64,000 nt of DNA from Campanula takesimana (lineage: Eukaryota; Streptophyta; Magnoliopsida; Asterales; Campanulaceae): positions 185,425 to 249,424 of the forward strand of contig JAOWBW010001596.1 in NCBI GenBank assembly GCA_026119855.1, in the 5' to 3' direction. The translations under genes were made by a program, and so were the position numbers. Below, piece by piece: positions 54,879 through 64,000 of this stretch. Numbering within the stretch: position 1 is the stretch's first letter; every line of letters starts with the position of its first letter. The notes under the pieces are model-generated. The model was not told the origin of the DNA and did not search any database. It worked only from the letters and a program-made list of their open reading frames with translations.

Positions 54879-55484
54879 CAGAAAATTTTAGGAAAAACGC
54901 GTTTTACACATATAAAATTAAACAAAAATCTTAGGAAAAACGCGTTTTACACGCGTCTTAGTGTAAAACGTGTTTTCTATACGCGGAGTGGCATTTTTGT
55001 AAATAAACGGAACATTTTAAAAGACGCGGTGTCATTTTTGCAAATAATTGAAACTTACGAAAACTACAGAAGGCACTTTTTAATACTAGAGCATGCACTT
55101 GTTTTAGAACTTAGAAAAACTCGCTTGACACTTACAAAAACTCATGAGGCACTTTTCTACACTGTAGGAGACATTTTGCAATTCTACAGGAGGCACTTTT
55201 TAATGCTAGGGCAGACACTTGTTTTGAAAATTTCAAAAACCCACCAAACACTTGTTGACAATAGAAGAGGCATTTTTCAATAATTCAAGAGGCACTTTGT
55301 AAAAGTAAGACATGCAGTCTTAAAACTACCACTAAAAGTGCATCTTTGAATGTATAAAAGTGCCTGCTTGAATATTTATAAGTGTAATATTATAACAAGC
55401 ACTTTGTAATATTAGAGAAGGCAATTAGGAAAAACACGTTTTTCCTTAGCTTAGTGTAAAACGCGTTTTTCACAAGACCGACTC
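54879..55484. mobile_element. Small Mutator-like element A2
   Basis: 606 bp between perfect 9-bp duplications AAAATTAAA (54870-54878, 55485-55493). The ends carry GGAAAAACGCGTTTTACAC and GCGTTTTTCACAAGACCGAC, as in 50582-51099. The left TIR with its flank is itself tandemly duplicated (ATATAAAATTAAACA… at 54866 and 54910). Confidence 0.78.
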
Positions 55485-55493
55485 AAAATTAAA

Positions 55494-56208
55494 TTATTCT
55501 CAACTTAGTTTCCCGTTTTTAGTCTTTTCTAGTCGAGCATCGGAAAAAAAGTTTCCCAAAATCATTTTCTTTTAGCTACATCTTCTTTCATTTTCTACAA
55601 ATTTATTGATATAGTGGATTAATATATTTTGTAGTAGCAATAGTCCGTAATATTTTTTAACGAATTTTTTCTCAAATAATTCCTTTATTTGTAAGTATTT
55701 ACCAAAGTACCACCCTTTTCAAAGTATGTACCAAAATGACCAACTTTGAGTTAATTCGCCACTGGGTATAGCGAATTATCATAATTCGCTTTTGTCAAAA
55801 GCGAATTGTGCTTTGACCAGATTAGGCGCGCTTTGCATTAGGGTGTTAATTAAACCTTAAGTAATTCGCTTCCTATAGTAGCGAATTGTTATAATTCGCC
55901 ACTTTAAGAAGCGAATTATATTAAACCCACACAATAAGATAAGGTTTCAGTATGTGCAACTCATTATATATCCATCTTGTTTGAAAATAGAGAGAGAAAG
56001 AAGAAGGGACGCAAAGAGGAGAGGATTTTGCAAATCCATTTCTTGAAATACTCAGATCAAGCAAAAAGGTACACCACGATCTCTATCTATATGTCATTTT
56101 TTTGTGTTTGATGTGATTTATTTTAGGTTTTTGAGTGAATTTGTAGAGAGAGATGATAAATTTAAGATTTTGACTGTTATTATCATTTTCTAGGGTTCTA
56201 GGGTATCG
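55494..56208. other. Leader of the MULE-type gene
   Basis: Repeats of AATTCGC / GCGAATT (AGCGAATTATCATAATTCGC, about 55781-55800) and an ACCAAAGTACC block lie upstream of the reading frame, followed by AAGAGAGAAAG-type leader. It may be the subterminal part of a Mutator-like element. Confidence 0.4.
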
Positions 56209-56827
56209 ATGAGTGGGTTACCGCTTATTTTCATATGCTACTGGGGAGGGGATGATGAAGATCCATTTAGTGGTCCTCTTTTTGAAAAAGGACCAAAATT
56301 TGGTCTTAGAGCGATACATAGATGGACTTACACTGAGTTGATTAATCAGTTGTATGAACATATTGGGGTAGATCGAACAAGATTTCAGCTGGAAGTTATT
56401 TGTAGGTTTCCTCATTCCTTTGACCATGGAATTGCAAATTACTTTCCATTTCATATCCAAGACGATAATGGTGTGGCGTTAATGTTTGATGTTAATGCTC
56501 AATTTGGTGGGTTGAGTAACTTGCAGTTGTATATTATCATGAAGGCTATTGAGGTGTTTGATATCTGTGGGGGTGGGACTGACATTGGTTATAATCAAGA
56601 GACGAATGAACGTTATGCAGAGGCAGAGACTCTTTATGTGAATTCGCAGAGTTACAACCGAGAGCTTGGCGAGGGTCCAAGTACAGAGACATTCTATGAT
56701 AATTCGCCCAGTTACAACCAAGCGGCTGCAATGGCTCCAAGTAACCAGAGACAGCGTCGTAGACGAGTGCCACGTGAGGATGTTCCGGCTGATGATGATG
56801 TTTTAGATGAAGATGATGAAGACTATC
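56209..56827 (+). pseudogene. MULE-type protein, N-terminal part, cut by a gypsy LTR
   Basis: ATG at 56209 begins MSGLPLIFICYWGGDDEDPF, followed by FEKGPKFGLRAIHRWTYTEL and HIGVDRTRFQLEVICRFPHS, matching the N-terminal region of one class of plant Mutator-like transposases ('I.. YWGG … KISY..F … IGIDR..FQL.. KYP'). Two copies of a SYN-containing repeat (YVNSQSYNRELGEGPSTET, YDNSPSYNQAAAMAPSNQR) and a basic/acidic tail follow. The frame is open for 206 codons but its stop (TAG) is supplied by the LTR at 56828, so the SWIM/MULE catalytic part is not present here. Confidence 0.65.
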
Positions 56828-57822
56828 TGTAGATACCCTGGGAAAGCCCCACTTGGCTAGAGCGGCGAATTATCCTAGGATGTCTAATTGTGTTTTAGAG
56901 TCGCCATCCACGTTATTGAGGAACGTAAGAAAACCTAATGTTTATGAGCCTAAGTTTGATTTACGAAAACAGAGATTCTTTGGGATGAGGGGTTCGGGGG
57001 TTAGGTTACGAAATGGGAAGTACTTAAACACCCATTTCGCCCGAGCAAAGTTGGTCTTGTTTGTTCATAATTCACTTTTTAAGATAAATGTGTTCTTCCT
57101 ATTAAAATGATGATAAAAATAGGTTTTAGAGTTTGAAATGTAGGGAGATGACTCCTAGGTCAATTCAATGTAATGAAAGGACCGTTGGTGTCATATCCCA
57201 AATGGTTTTGGGTGATTGCACATTTGATTGAAGAAGAAGAAGAAGAAGAAGAGAGAGGAGAAATGTTTAAGACCTTTACCTATAGTATCCTTCAAAAAGA
57301 ACCTCTTGTAAAGCCTTGAAGAAGAGGGTGAATACTTTGTTGAAGAAGTCCCAAGAAGAAGTCTAGGAAAGAAGTGAGTAAAAAGGTTTGAAAGTAATGA
57401 TGTCCAAGGTCCTCTTCCAATGATGGATTGGAAGGGTTTTTATAGTTGAAAAGTGACTGTTTTTGGAGCCAAACGGAGTCTCCAAGAAATCTTTCCCGGG
57501 CAAAATCATGTATAATGAGCAAGGGAGAGATTCTTGGGCAGAATCTGTAACTGACACGCCCCAGAAGCGCGCGCATCCCACCTAGGCGGCGGAAGGCGCG
57601 CGCGTCTGGCCTCAAGAGGCGGAGGCGCGCGACTCTGAGAAGCAATTTTTGACAGAATGGACTAGAAAGTTAGAACTGTTATTCAGTTTAGTCCCGGGAC
57701 TTAACGAAGTCCGTCTGGAACTTAACCAAAGTAACAAAAACTAACAGGAAACACTTAAAAAAGGGAGAAACACAAAATCAAGTGTGCAATCGGGGTGAGC
57801 GGTCCAAGGCGGGGTGTCTACA
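56828..57822 (-). repeat. Tat-like gypsy LTR (3' LTR of a minus-strand element)
   Basis: 995 bp with complementary tips (TGTAGATACCC … GGGTGTCTACA). On the minus strand it begins TGTAGACACCCCGCC, a start common in Ogre/Tat LTRs, and has TATA-like CAACTATAAAAACCC at about 57450-57436, with three GCGCGC blocks upstream (57640-57560). The base after 57822 on the minus strand side is GAGGGGCTC, a weak polypurine tract, as expected before a 3' LTR. The opposite LTR lies outside the window. Confidence 0.75.
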
Positions 57823-57919
57823 GAGCCCCTCGGCGGCGTGGATTGCGAAGAAAACGCACCGACGAAAGACAGACATCCGCCTAGGACATCACCAAGAAAA
57901 GAAAAGACTCGATAAAAAC

Positions 57920-58175
57920 AGGAATTTGAAATTGCGGAGGATGGGGGTGCGCTCCCTGTGTGAGCGGCTTTGAGAGATAAGGGTGCGCTCCCTATGTGAG
58001 CGGCTTTGCCAATAGCGGGATCCGTTTGCTGGAAGCGGGATCTGTTTGCCCTGAGGTGCGGGACCTGGAGGACCGTTTCCTGAAGTACGGGACCCGGAGG
58101 ACCCGTTTGCTGAGGTGCGGGACCCGGAGGACCGTTTGCTGAGGTGCGGGACCCGGAGGACCGTTTTCTTTGAAC
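57920..58175. repeat. Tandem repeats next to the Tat 3' LTR
   Basis: Two arrays: 57940-58010 with two copies of GGGTGCGCTCCCTGTGTGAG CGGCTTTG, and 58030-58165 with four copies of a unit of about 32 bp containing GAGGTGCGGGACCCGGAGGA. They lie in the 3' untranslated part of the Tat element. Confidence 0.8.
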
Positions 58176-58693
58176 AGATGTAGATCTTGTTTGATGAAGA
58201 AGCAGTGATTCCGGGATCATCCCGGACCAAGTTGTTATCGTGAGTCGTACTTGACTGTTTGACTTTGACTTTTGATGGGGTGCGGGCACAGTTGACTGCG
58301 GAATGCTTTGTGCTGGGGATGAATTGTAAAAACTGATTTTTGAGAATTAACGGCGTCTGTTACGAATCTCACTCAGCTTGTAGTGGTGGAGCTAAAAACT
58401 CAGATGAGCATGGATGTGACACCTTGATTCCCGCGTGGGGAGTTGTGTTTGAATTCCTCAGGGAGCAAAGGCGCGTTCGTCTGGTCTTCGCCGTGGGAAG
58501 CGCGCGCGTCTCAGTGACACAGTAGGGGGCGCGCGCATTCCGTTCCAGTTCAGCATACATAAACAGACAGTTCATTTTTCGGCGAGTTTTTTCAAAATTT
58601 CGAAGAGCCCTCCAAATTCTGAACCAATTTTTTGCGGAGAAATCACCCAAAACACTTTATTGTTATTCTAGGTGCGATTCTATCATAGAAACG

Positions 58694-61090
58694 ATGTCGG
58701 ATCGTCAACAATCTCCTCCATTCGAGATGCCACAGGGCGAGGAGCCCGAGGTTGGAATTGAGGCGATGGACCCGAGTTTGCTCACGTATCAGCCGCATAC
58801 CCATATTTCCCACTTTGTCACACTTACAGGTTGGTAAGAATCTTTCATTCTCTTGTGATTTTCGCACTTTGGGGCTATTCAGTTTCACCCGTATTTTTTC
58901 GCTGCGACTTCTTTCGTTGATTGTCGCTGTTGATTTACTGCAAGAAACATGTTCGGATACCCCTTTTCATACCCACACACTCGTATGCATGTTGAAGTTT
59001 CTGTTTCGGGTTTGTCCGTTTTCTAGCCGTTATGCTGACGAAATTTTCATCGTTTTCTTGTTTCTTTTCAGGAGTGGAGCCGCCTGTCGGAGATTCGAGG
59101 AGAAGCTCATGGCCCGGTCACCATCTGGAGTAAGTTGCCCGAGAATGTCAGGGCTCGGGTTCAGACCACCCATTTCGGCCTCTTTATTACTAGTCTGCCG
59201 CGTTGAAGAATGATCCGGATGTTATTCAGGCTCTGAGAGAGAGATGGTGGGACACCACCCATACTTTCCATCTGCCTATGGGAGAGGTCACGATGACGCC
59301 CACTGATTTCACGGCATTGACTGGTCTGCCGTTTGTGGGGGAGCCTGTCCCTTGTGTTTTGAGAGGGACCCTTCGGACTGCTGACGAGCTGTTGGCCCTG
59401 GTTGACTACGGCTTCCAGTGAAGAATTACCGAGTCACTTGGGGGAGCATCCGTCGGTATTTTAGTATTCTTGCAGCCGAGCCTTTGGTGTCACACTGCTG
59501 AGCGGGTCGATGCTGTGGCCCGTTGTTTTATATGGTACCTGTTGTCCCATACTCTGTTTGCCAGTGGAGGGTCATCGGCTTCCTTGGCTTTGCTTGACTT
59601 GTTGGTAGACTTGGACCAGGCCGGTCATTATAACTGGGGTGCAGCAGGCTTGGCTGCTTGTTATCATGGTATGGATCTAACCAGCCGTTCGACCACTAGC
59701 TCGGTCACGGGTTTCAGTCTGTTCTGGGAGGTATACTTCTTTCCCTTTCTTTTCGGCTTTCTTGTCATCGCTCTACTGTATCTTTGAACTGTATTTAATT
59801 TTGCTCTTGTCTCTGTTTTGCAGCTATGGGCCTTTGCTGTCTTGGAGCTGAGGGACTTCAAGATTAACAGAGAGGGTCAGCCCCAGTTATCCAGACTGTG
59901 TGAGGTGGTCGTATAGGGAGAGGAATGTGAGGACTGGCACTGTTCCCATCAGCCTGCTTTCAGCTCGGCGCCACATTGGATTCTTGAGCCAGAGGCTGTC
60001 GCCTCTTCTTTGTTTCCGTGGAGAGCTATTTATGCCTTTATTGAGCATACCCTGATTCCCACCCGCTCGAGGCTTCTGATGAGCTCAGTGGAGTGTATGG
60101 CGATGTATCTTGGAGATAGAGTGTTTTGGCAGCATGGTGGTCAGGTGATGGACTTCCACCACCCTCCTAGGCCAACAGTTCCTGATGTTCCTCCTTTCTG
60201 TCCTCGTAATTGGAGGGCTCTTTCAGAGGCAGACCGGGCAGTCTACCTTACGGGGTTGATGCTGTCCCTTTCATTCATCTAGAGCAGGATTACGGTTTAT
60301 TCCGGGAGCATAACCTTCAGCAGGGTTTCATGTTTACTGATCCGAGGGAGACACATGCTGCTCCACAGAATTCGGCTCGTTTTTATCCCACTGGTGCTGG
60401 ATATTTCTTTGATCCCCCTTTGCCTCCTTCATATTATACTTACTCGAACTTTGGGGTGTATGAGGAGCAGAGGGAGATTGTTCCCGAGGACATGTCGCCG
60501 GAGAGAGCCTCCTGTTCAGGCTGCTGTGGTATATTTTCCTGACTGTCTTTGCATTTCTCAGTTCCATCTCTTCTTCTCTGTTCTTTGTATTGATGCAATT
60601 TTCTTTTTCTGTCCTTTGTTGTGACAGGTACATGTGGCTGCTTATAGGCACTTGGGCAGGCAGAACAAAGGTATGAGGAGGAGACTCCGTCAACTGGAGG
60701 AGAGGGTGCTAGGACTGTGCAGGGATATTGCTGCCATGACTAGAGATGCTGCTGGTGCTGTCTCTGGTGCTGTGAGAGGAGCTGCCCGAGGTGCTAGGGC
60801 ATGGGCCGAGGCTGCAGGGACGCTGCACTGGATATTGATGAGGCTGTCTCTTCGGCGAGGCAGTCATTGAGTAGGAGTCTGAGCCGAGGAGGTAGCCAGA
60901 GCCGGGTGGTGCTAGTTCATCGGGGAGAGCTGCCAAGAGGACCCGGCATGATGTTGTGGTTGAGACATCTGAGGAGGAAGAATCTGCTGATGATGATGAT
61001 GATGATGACGAGGAGACTGAGAGCGGCAGTGGGGTAGACACGGTGCTGCCGATGATGATGATTCTGAGTAGTTTTCTGGGGAGGATGAGA
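58694..61090 (+). pseudogene. Plant mobile domain (PMD/MAIN-like) reading frame, antisense to gypsy pol
   Basis: ATG at 58694 opens MSDRQQSPPFEMPQGEEPEV. PMD-type sequence follows in pieces: ERWWDTTHTFHLPMGEVTMT and FTALTGLPFVGEPVPCVL (59245-59360), VDAVARCFIWYLLSHTLFAS and DLDQAGHYNWGAAGLAACYH (59506-59670), then after an intron-like gap (59729-59822) LWAFAVLELRDFKINREGQP, SSVECMAMYLGDRVFWQHGG (60078) and a coiled-coil tail (RRRLRQLEERVLGLCRDIAA). PMD proteins include MAIN/MAIL factors and transposon-borne versions. Frameshifts (for example about 59200) and stops break it. It lies on the strand opposite to the gypsy pol, between pol and the 3' LTR. Confidence 0.72.
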
Positions 61091-61339
61091 GATTGAAAAC
61101 ATTTTTATTTACCTGTAATAAACATTTAGCATTTATTTACAATCCTAGCTATTTACTACGCTTTTTAGTTATCTGTCTAGACTCGTTCCTAAGCGTCGAC
61201 TCTTTACAAACAAATGTGTGCCCAAATGTGTTCATTATGGCTGCTTGAACTCCTTTTCTGTGCTGGGATCTGATTTCTTGCAGGTTGAAGGCGTTTGAAC
61301 GTGCCTGGGCTTCTTTCTTGAACTGACAAGGGCATGTTC

Positions 61340-61500
61340 TGTTTCTGTCTGCTGTCAAACGCGCGCGCGTCTGCTTTGGTAGCGGGAGGCGCGCGCATCT
61401 GGAATCGCTTGTCGGAGGCGCGCGCTTCTGGCTTGCTGAATTCCAGCCCCTTTCTTTCTGAGCAGGGCACTCCAACAGCTATAAATTCAAACCATTTTCG
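61340..61500 (+). promoter_or_regulatory. Promoter-like module before the second antisense frame
   Basis: Three blocks ACGCGCGCGCGTCTGC, GGCGCGCGCATCTGG and GGCGCGCGCTTCTGG (61354-61432), then AATTCCAG, then the TATA-like CTATAAATTC at about 61480; an ATG follows at 61568. Confidence 0.5.
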
Positions 61501-61567
61501 ATCAGAATGATAACACAGCAATATTCTGCATCCTTCCCTTACTCTATACCTCAAAATTCTTGTAGCG

Positions 61568-61990
61568 ATGGCCCCGATGACCTTTACTTTTGAAGTCAAG
61601 GTATCCGTCCCCGAGGGTGATAAGTCGTCCATATTGCTCCAATTGTGAAGACGCGTCCTAGCGTTTTTGATCGTTTGGGAAGACCAAATGAGGATTTGTT
61701 GCCGTGGATTCCGTGAAGCCAGTGGTCCATGTGAGGGATTATAGGCCTTGTTATTTGCCTAAGAAGAGGAAAGTGTTAGGGGACGATTCTTCTCATTTGT
61801 GGAAGCTTCCCGTGGTTGTTATAGGTCAAGCTCCTTCTAGCAAGGGCACGGGAAGTTGTTGATGAAGCTCCATCTCGGCCCGAGTGTCTTTTCTCGTCTT
61901 GGTGGTCTCGAGAATGCTCCAAAAGCGATGGGTCCCCAAAACCGAAGAAAGATTAGATATTTCTTTGTACCCCAGAGATTGCATTTAGAA
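61568..61990 (+). pseudogene. Second antisense fragment with an SVFDRLG motif
   Basis: ATG at 61568 begins MAPMTFTFEVKVSVPEGDKS and stops at 61646. Another frame continues KTRPSVFDRLGRPNEDLLPW and later PCYLPKKRKVLGDDSSHLWK. PSVFDRLG-like words are frequent in the gag-pol linker of plant gypsy elements, but here the strand is opposite to the local pol. It may be a second antisense frame or an inverted fragment of another element. Confidence 0.4.
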
Positions 61991-62159
61991 TAGACCACTT
62001 GTTTTAGGATTTTAATGTTTTATGTCTTTTAATAGCTCAACATTTTCATTGTAATGATAAAATGATTTAGTGAATGAATAAAAATTGCATCTCGTTAATT
62101 TGAAATGATTTGGGTATTTGTTTATGTTTTAGACAGCACACCGAAGGTTGCCTACGTTC

Positions 62160-62360
62160 CTCCAGTGTAGAGGCTCAGGTCTCCGTAGTTCAAACAAACG
62201 AAGACCTTTTTTTTTGTGTGACCCTGTTTTTTGCCTAGACCGCCCTTTCGGGTTTTCAATCTAGCGGGCTTCTTTTTTGCACGTGCTCTAATTTTTTCCT
62301 AGGCCGCCCTTGCGGGTTTCAACCTAGCGAGCTTTTTTTTTTTTTTTTTTTGGTATGGTC
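62160..62360. repeat. Duplicated T-rich hairpin segment
   Basis: Two copies of a unit CCTAG(A/G)CCGCCC(T)…CGGGTTT(T)CAA(T/C)CTAGCG (62236-62272, 62299-62332), each followed by a long T run; the unit can pair CCTAG with CTAGC. It lies just downstream of the pol remnant. Confidence 0.65.
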
Positions 62361-62439
62361 TTCGTTATTAGACGTAAAACCTCTTCAATTTGTCGAGGTT
62401 GACTTCCTTTGGCAGCTGATCTCCGTCTAAATCCACGAG

Positions 62440-64000
62440 TCGGACTGCACCGCCGCTTAGTATCTTCTTGACTACGTAAGGACCAATCCATCGGGTCCCA
62501 TTTTCCAAGGGGTTCATGGCATTAGGGGGTGTTGTCTTAGGACCAAATCTCCCACACTGATGTTTCGGGCTTCACCTTTTTGTTGAAAGCCCTAGCCATT
62601 CTTTGTTGATAGGCCCTCGTACGTTCGATTCCCTTAGCCTTTCTCGTGAGTAGGGCTAACTGTTCATATCGGCTTTGCATCCAATCGACTTCATTGACTT
62701 GGTTCTCGAGGAGGACCCGCAGGGACGGAACTTCGAGCTCTATTGGTAGCACAGCTTGGAACCATATACCAGTGCATAAGGAGTTTTCTCCAGTCGCTGT
62801 CCGTATTGGACGTGCGGTAGCCCCATAATGCTAGAGGTAACTTTTCGGGCCAATCCCTTCCAGTGGAGGCCATTTTCTTCACAATGGTCTCGATTGTCTT
62901 ATGAACTTGCCTCGACCGCGCCGTTTGCTTGAGGGCGGTATGGAGATGACTTGTGCTTAGTAATCTTGTATTCTACCAGGAGGCGTCCATCTCTTTCTCA
63001 AAGTGAGACCCGTTGTCTGAGATGATCTCATGAGGAACGCCGTATCGGCACATGATGTGGGTTTTTCACGAATTCGGCCACTTTCTTGGCGTTGAGAACT
63101 CGGTAAGCCTTTGCTTCGACCCATTTTGTAAAATAGTCCACGGCTACTAGGACGAAAGATTGTCCGTTGCTTCCAGTAGGGTGAACTTTGCCGATGATGT
63201 CTATGCCCCAACAAGAGAAAGGCCAAGGCGTGGTCATATTGTAAAGTTGTGAGGGTGGAGCGTGCTGTAGATTGGCATGGAATTGGCATTTGGCGCACCT
63301 CTTGACTTTCTCGATGCAGTCCCTTTCCATGGTACTCCAATAATAACCCATGCGGAGTATCTTCTTGGCCACATAAACCCGTTCATGGGAGGCCCACATT
63401 CACCTTCGTGGATCTCATGCATTATTTCTTGAGCTTCGGTCTCATTTGCACATAGGAGATTGATCCCCTCGTGGTGCCTTGTAGACTCTGTCCCCAATCA
63501 GTACATATCGGGAGGGCTAGTCTTTGCAATGCCATTTGAAACTTCTTATTGCTGTCTCGGATAGGTACCATCCTTGAGGAAATTCATGATATCTGTATAC
63601 CAGGGGAGTTTGATTGGACCTTGTTGATCTCGATACTCATGCAGTATGCGGACTGTTTCGTCGGGAAATTTGAAGGGTTTCACCATTTTACCTCAGGTAT
63701 TTGACCAGTGAAGCGATGGTGCTAGTGCATCAGCAAACGGTTCTTGTCCCTTGGCAGGTAATTGAAGGTGATTTCTTGAAATTGTTCAACAACTCCTCGA
63801 GATGTTGACCATACCGTTGCAGGGTCGAGTCTTGAATCTTCCCTTTTCCAGATGTCTGTTGATGATGAGCAAGGAATCACCGAATACTTCTAAACTTGTG
63901 ACATTTCTTTCGAGGGCTGCTTCGAGCCCCGCTATGCAAGCTTCGTACTCAGCGGTGTTGTTAGTGGCTTCAAATTCGAGGCGGATGGCGATTGGAGTAT
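62440..64000 (-). pseudogene. Tat-like Ty3/gypsy pol remnant (RNase H and integrase)
   Basis: On the minus strand from the window end: RNase-H-type sequence (AIRLEFEATNNTAEYEACIA, LEVFGDSLLIINR, 63990-63850). Next come the integrase zinc-binding region (MGYYWSTMERDCIEKVKRCA KCQFHANL, 63350-63260) and core (WGIDIIGKVHPTGSNGQSFV, VAVDYFTKWVEAKAYRVL, then in another frame EIISDNGSHFEKEM and KSSPYRPQANGAVEA). Last is the C-terminal part (VLPIELEVPSLRVLL … YQQRMARAFNKKVKP, 62750-62560). It is broken by several frameshifts and a stop. The element continues beyond 64000, where RT, protease and gag should lie. Confidence 0.85.

Noticed and set aside
57741..58289. 182-aa minus-strand ORF over the Tat 3' tandem repeats
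   Set aside because: Its repeats (GSRTSANG-like) mirror the DNA repeats; it spans LTR and UTR and is not a protein family I know.

Overview
The window is nuclear DNA of a flowering plant, most likely a eudicot. The evidence is spliceosomal introns, plant-only gene families (DUF1685, plant mobile domain), plant transposon lineages (Ty1/copia, Athila-like and Tat-like Ty3/gypsy, hAT, Mutator-like, Mariner/Stowaway-type MITEs with CTCCCTCCGTCCC ends and TA duplications) and a nuclear copy of a plant mitochondrial nad1 exon. I cannot name the species. Most of the 64 kb is transposon sequence, much of it nested.

Host genes: (1) a GPI8/PIG-K gene (GPI-transamidase catalytic subunit) is present as two separated halves. 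Five 5'-side exons lie on the plus strand (4.3-13.1 kb) and three 3'-side exons on the minus strand (40.3-37.6 kb). At least one exon is missing between them, and the last exon has an in-frame stop. (2) A DUF1685 gene lies on the minus strand (35.7-34.4 kb) with two apparent 1-nt frameshifts. (3) A complete, well-spliced Yae1/deca-GX3 domain gene lies on the plus strand (47.7-50.2 kb, four coding exons, 208 codons, probable leader exon near 44.7-44.8 kb).

Layout. 0-4 kb: MITEs and a mitochondrial fragment. 4-13 kb: the 5' half of GPI8, with a Mutator-like element, a hAT MITE and a young copia retrotransposon in its introns. 13.2-23.7 kb: an inverted duplication made of an Athila-like LTR and the 5' end of a hAT element, then the forward hAT transposase pseudogene interrupted in frame by the Athila-like element. 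23.8-29.5 kb: a MITE split by a 3.07-kb TIR element, then a LINE tail split by a small non-autonomous LTR element. 30-34 kb: a broken Mutator transposase N-terminus, a 48-bp tandem array and a tRNA-like head. 34.4-40.3 kb: the DUF1685 gene and the inverted 3' half of GPI8. 42.4-44.2 kb: a second copy of the LTR/hAT 5' arm, preceded by a 113-bp hAT terminus. 44.7-50.2 kb: the Yae1-like gene. 50.5-56.8 kb: Mutator-like elements and the N-terminal part of a MULE protein. 56.8-64 kb: the 3' part of a Tat-type gypsy element on the minus strand, with a long plus-strand (antisense) reading frame of plant-mobile-domain type.

The simplest reading of the host genes is one inversion of about 27-29 kb. 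Its ends lie in a GPI8 intron (about 13.17 kb) and next to a hAT/Athila composite (about 42.4 kb), and it displaced and flipped the 3' half of GPI8 together with DUF1685. Both junctions carry transposon-derived filler. An assembly error would look similar and must be excluded. A second pattern worth checking is a promoter-like module (three or four GCGCGC-type blocks followed by a TATA-like box). It recurs in the Athila-like LTR, in the Tat LTR and upstream of both antisense reading frames of the Tat element.
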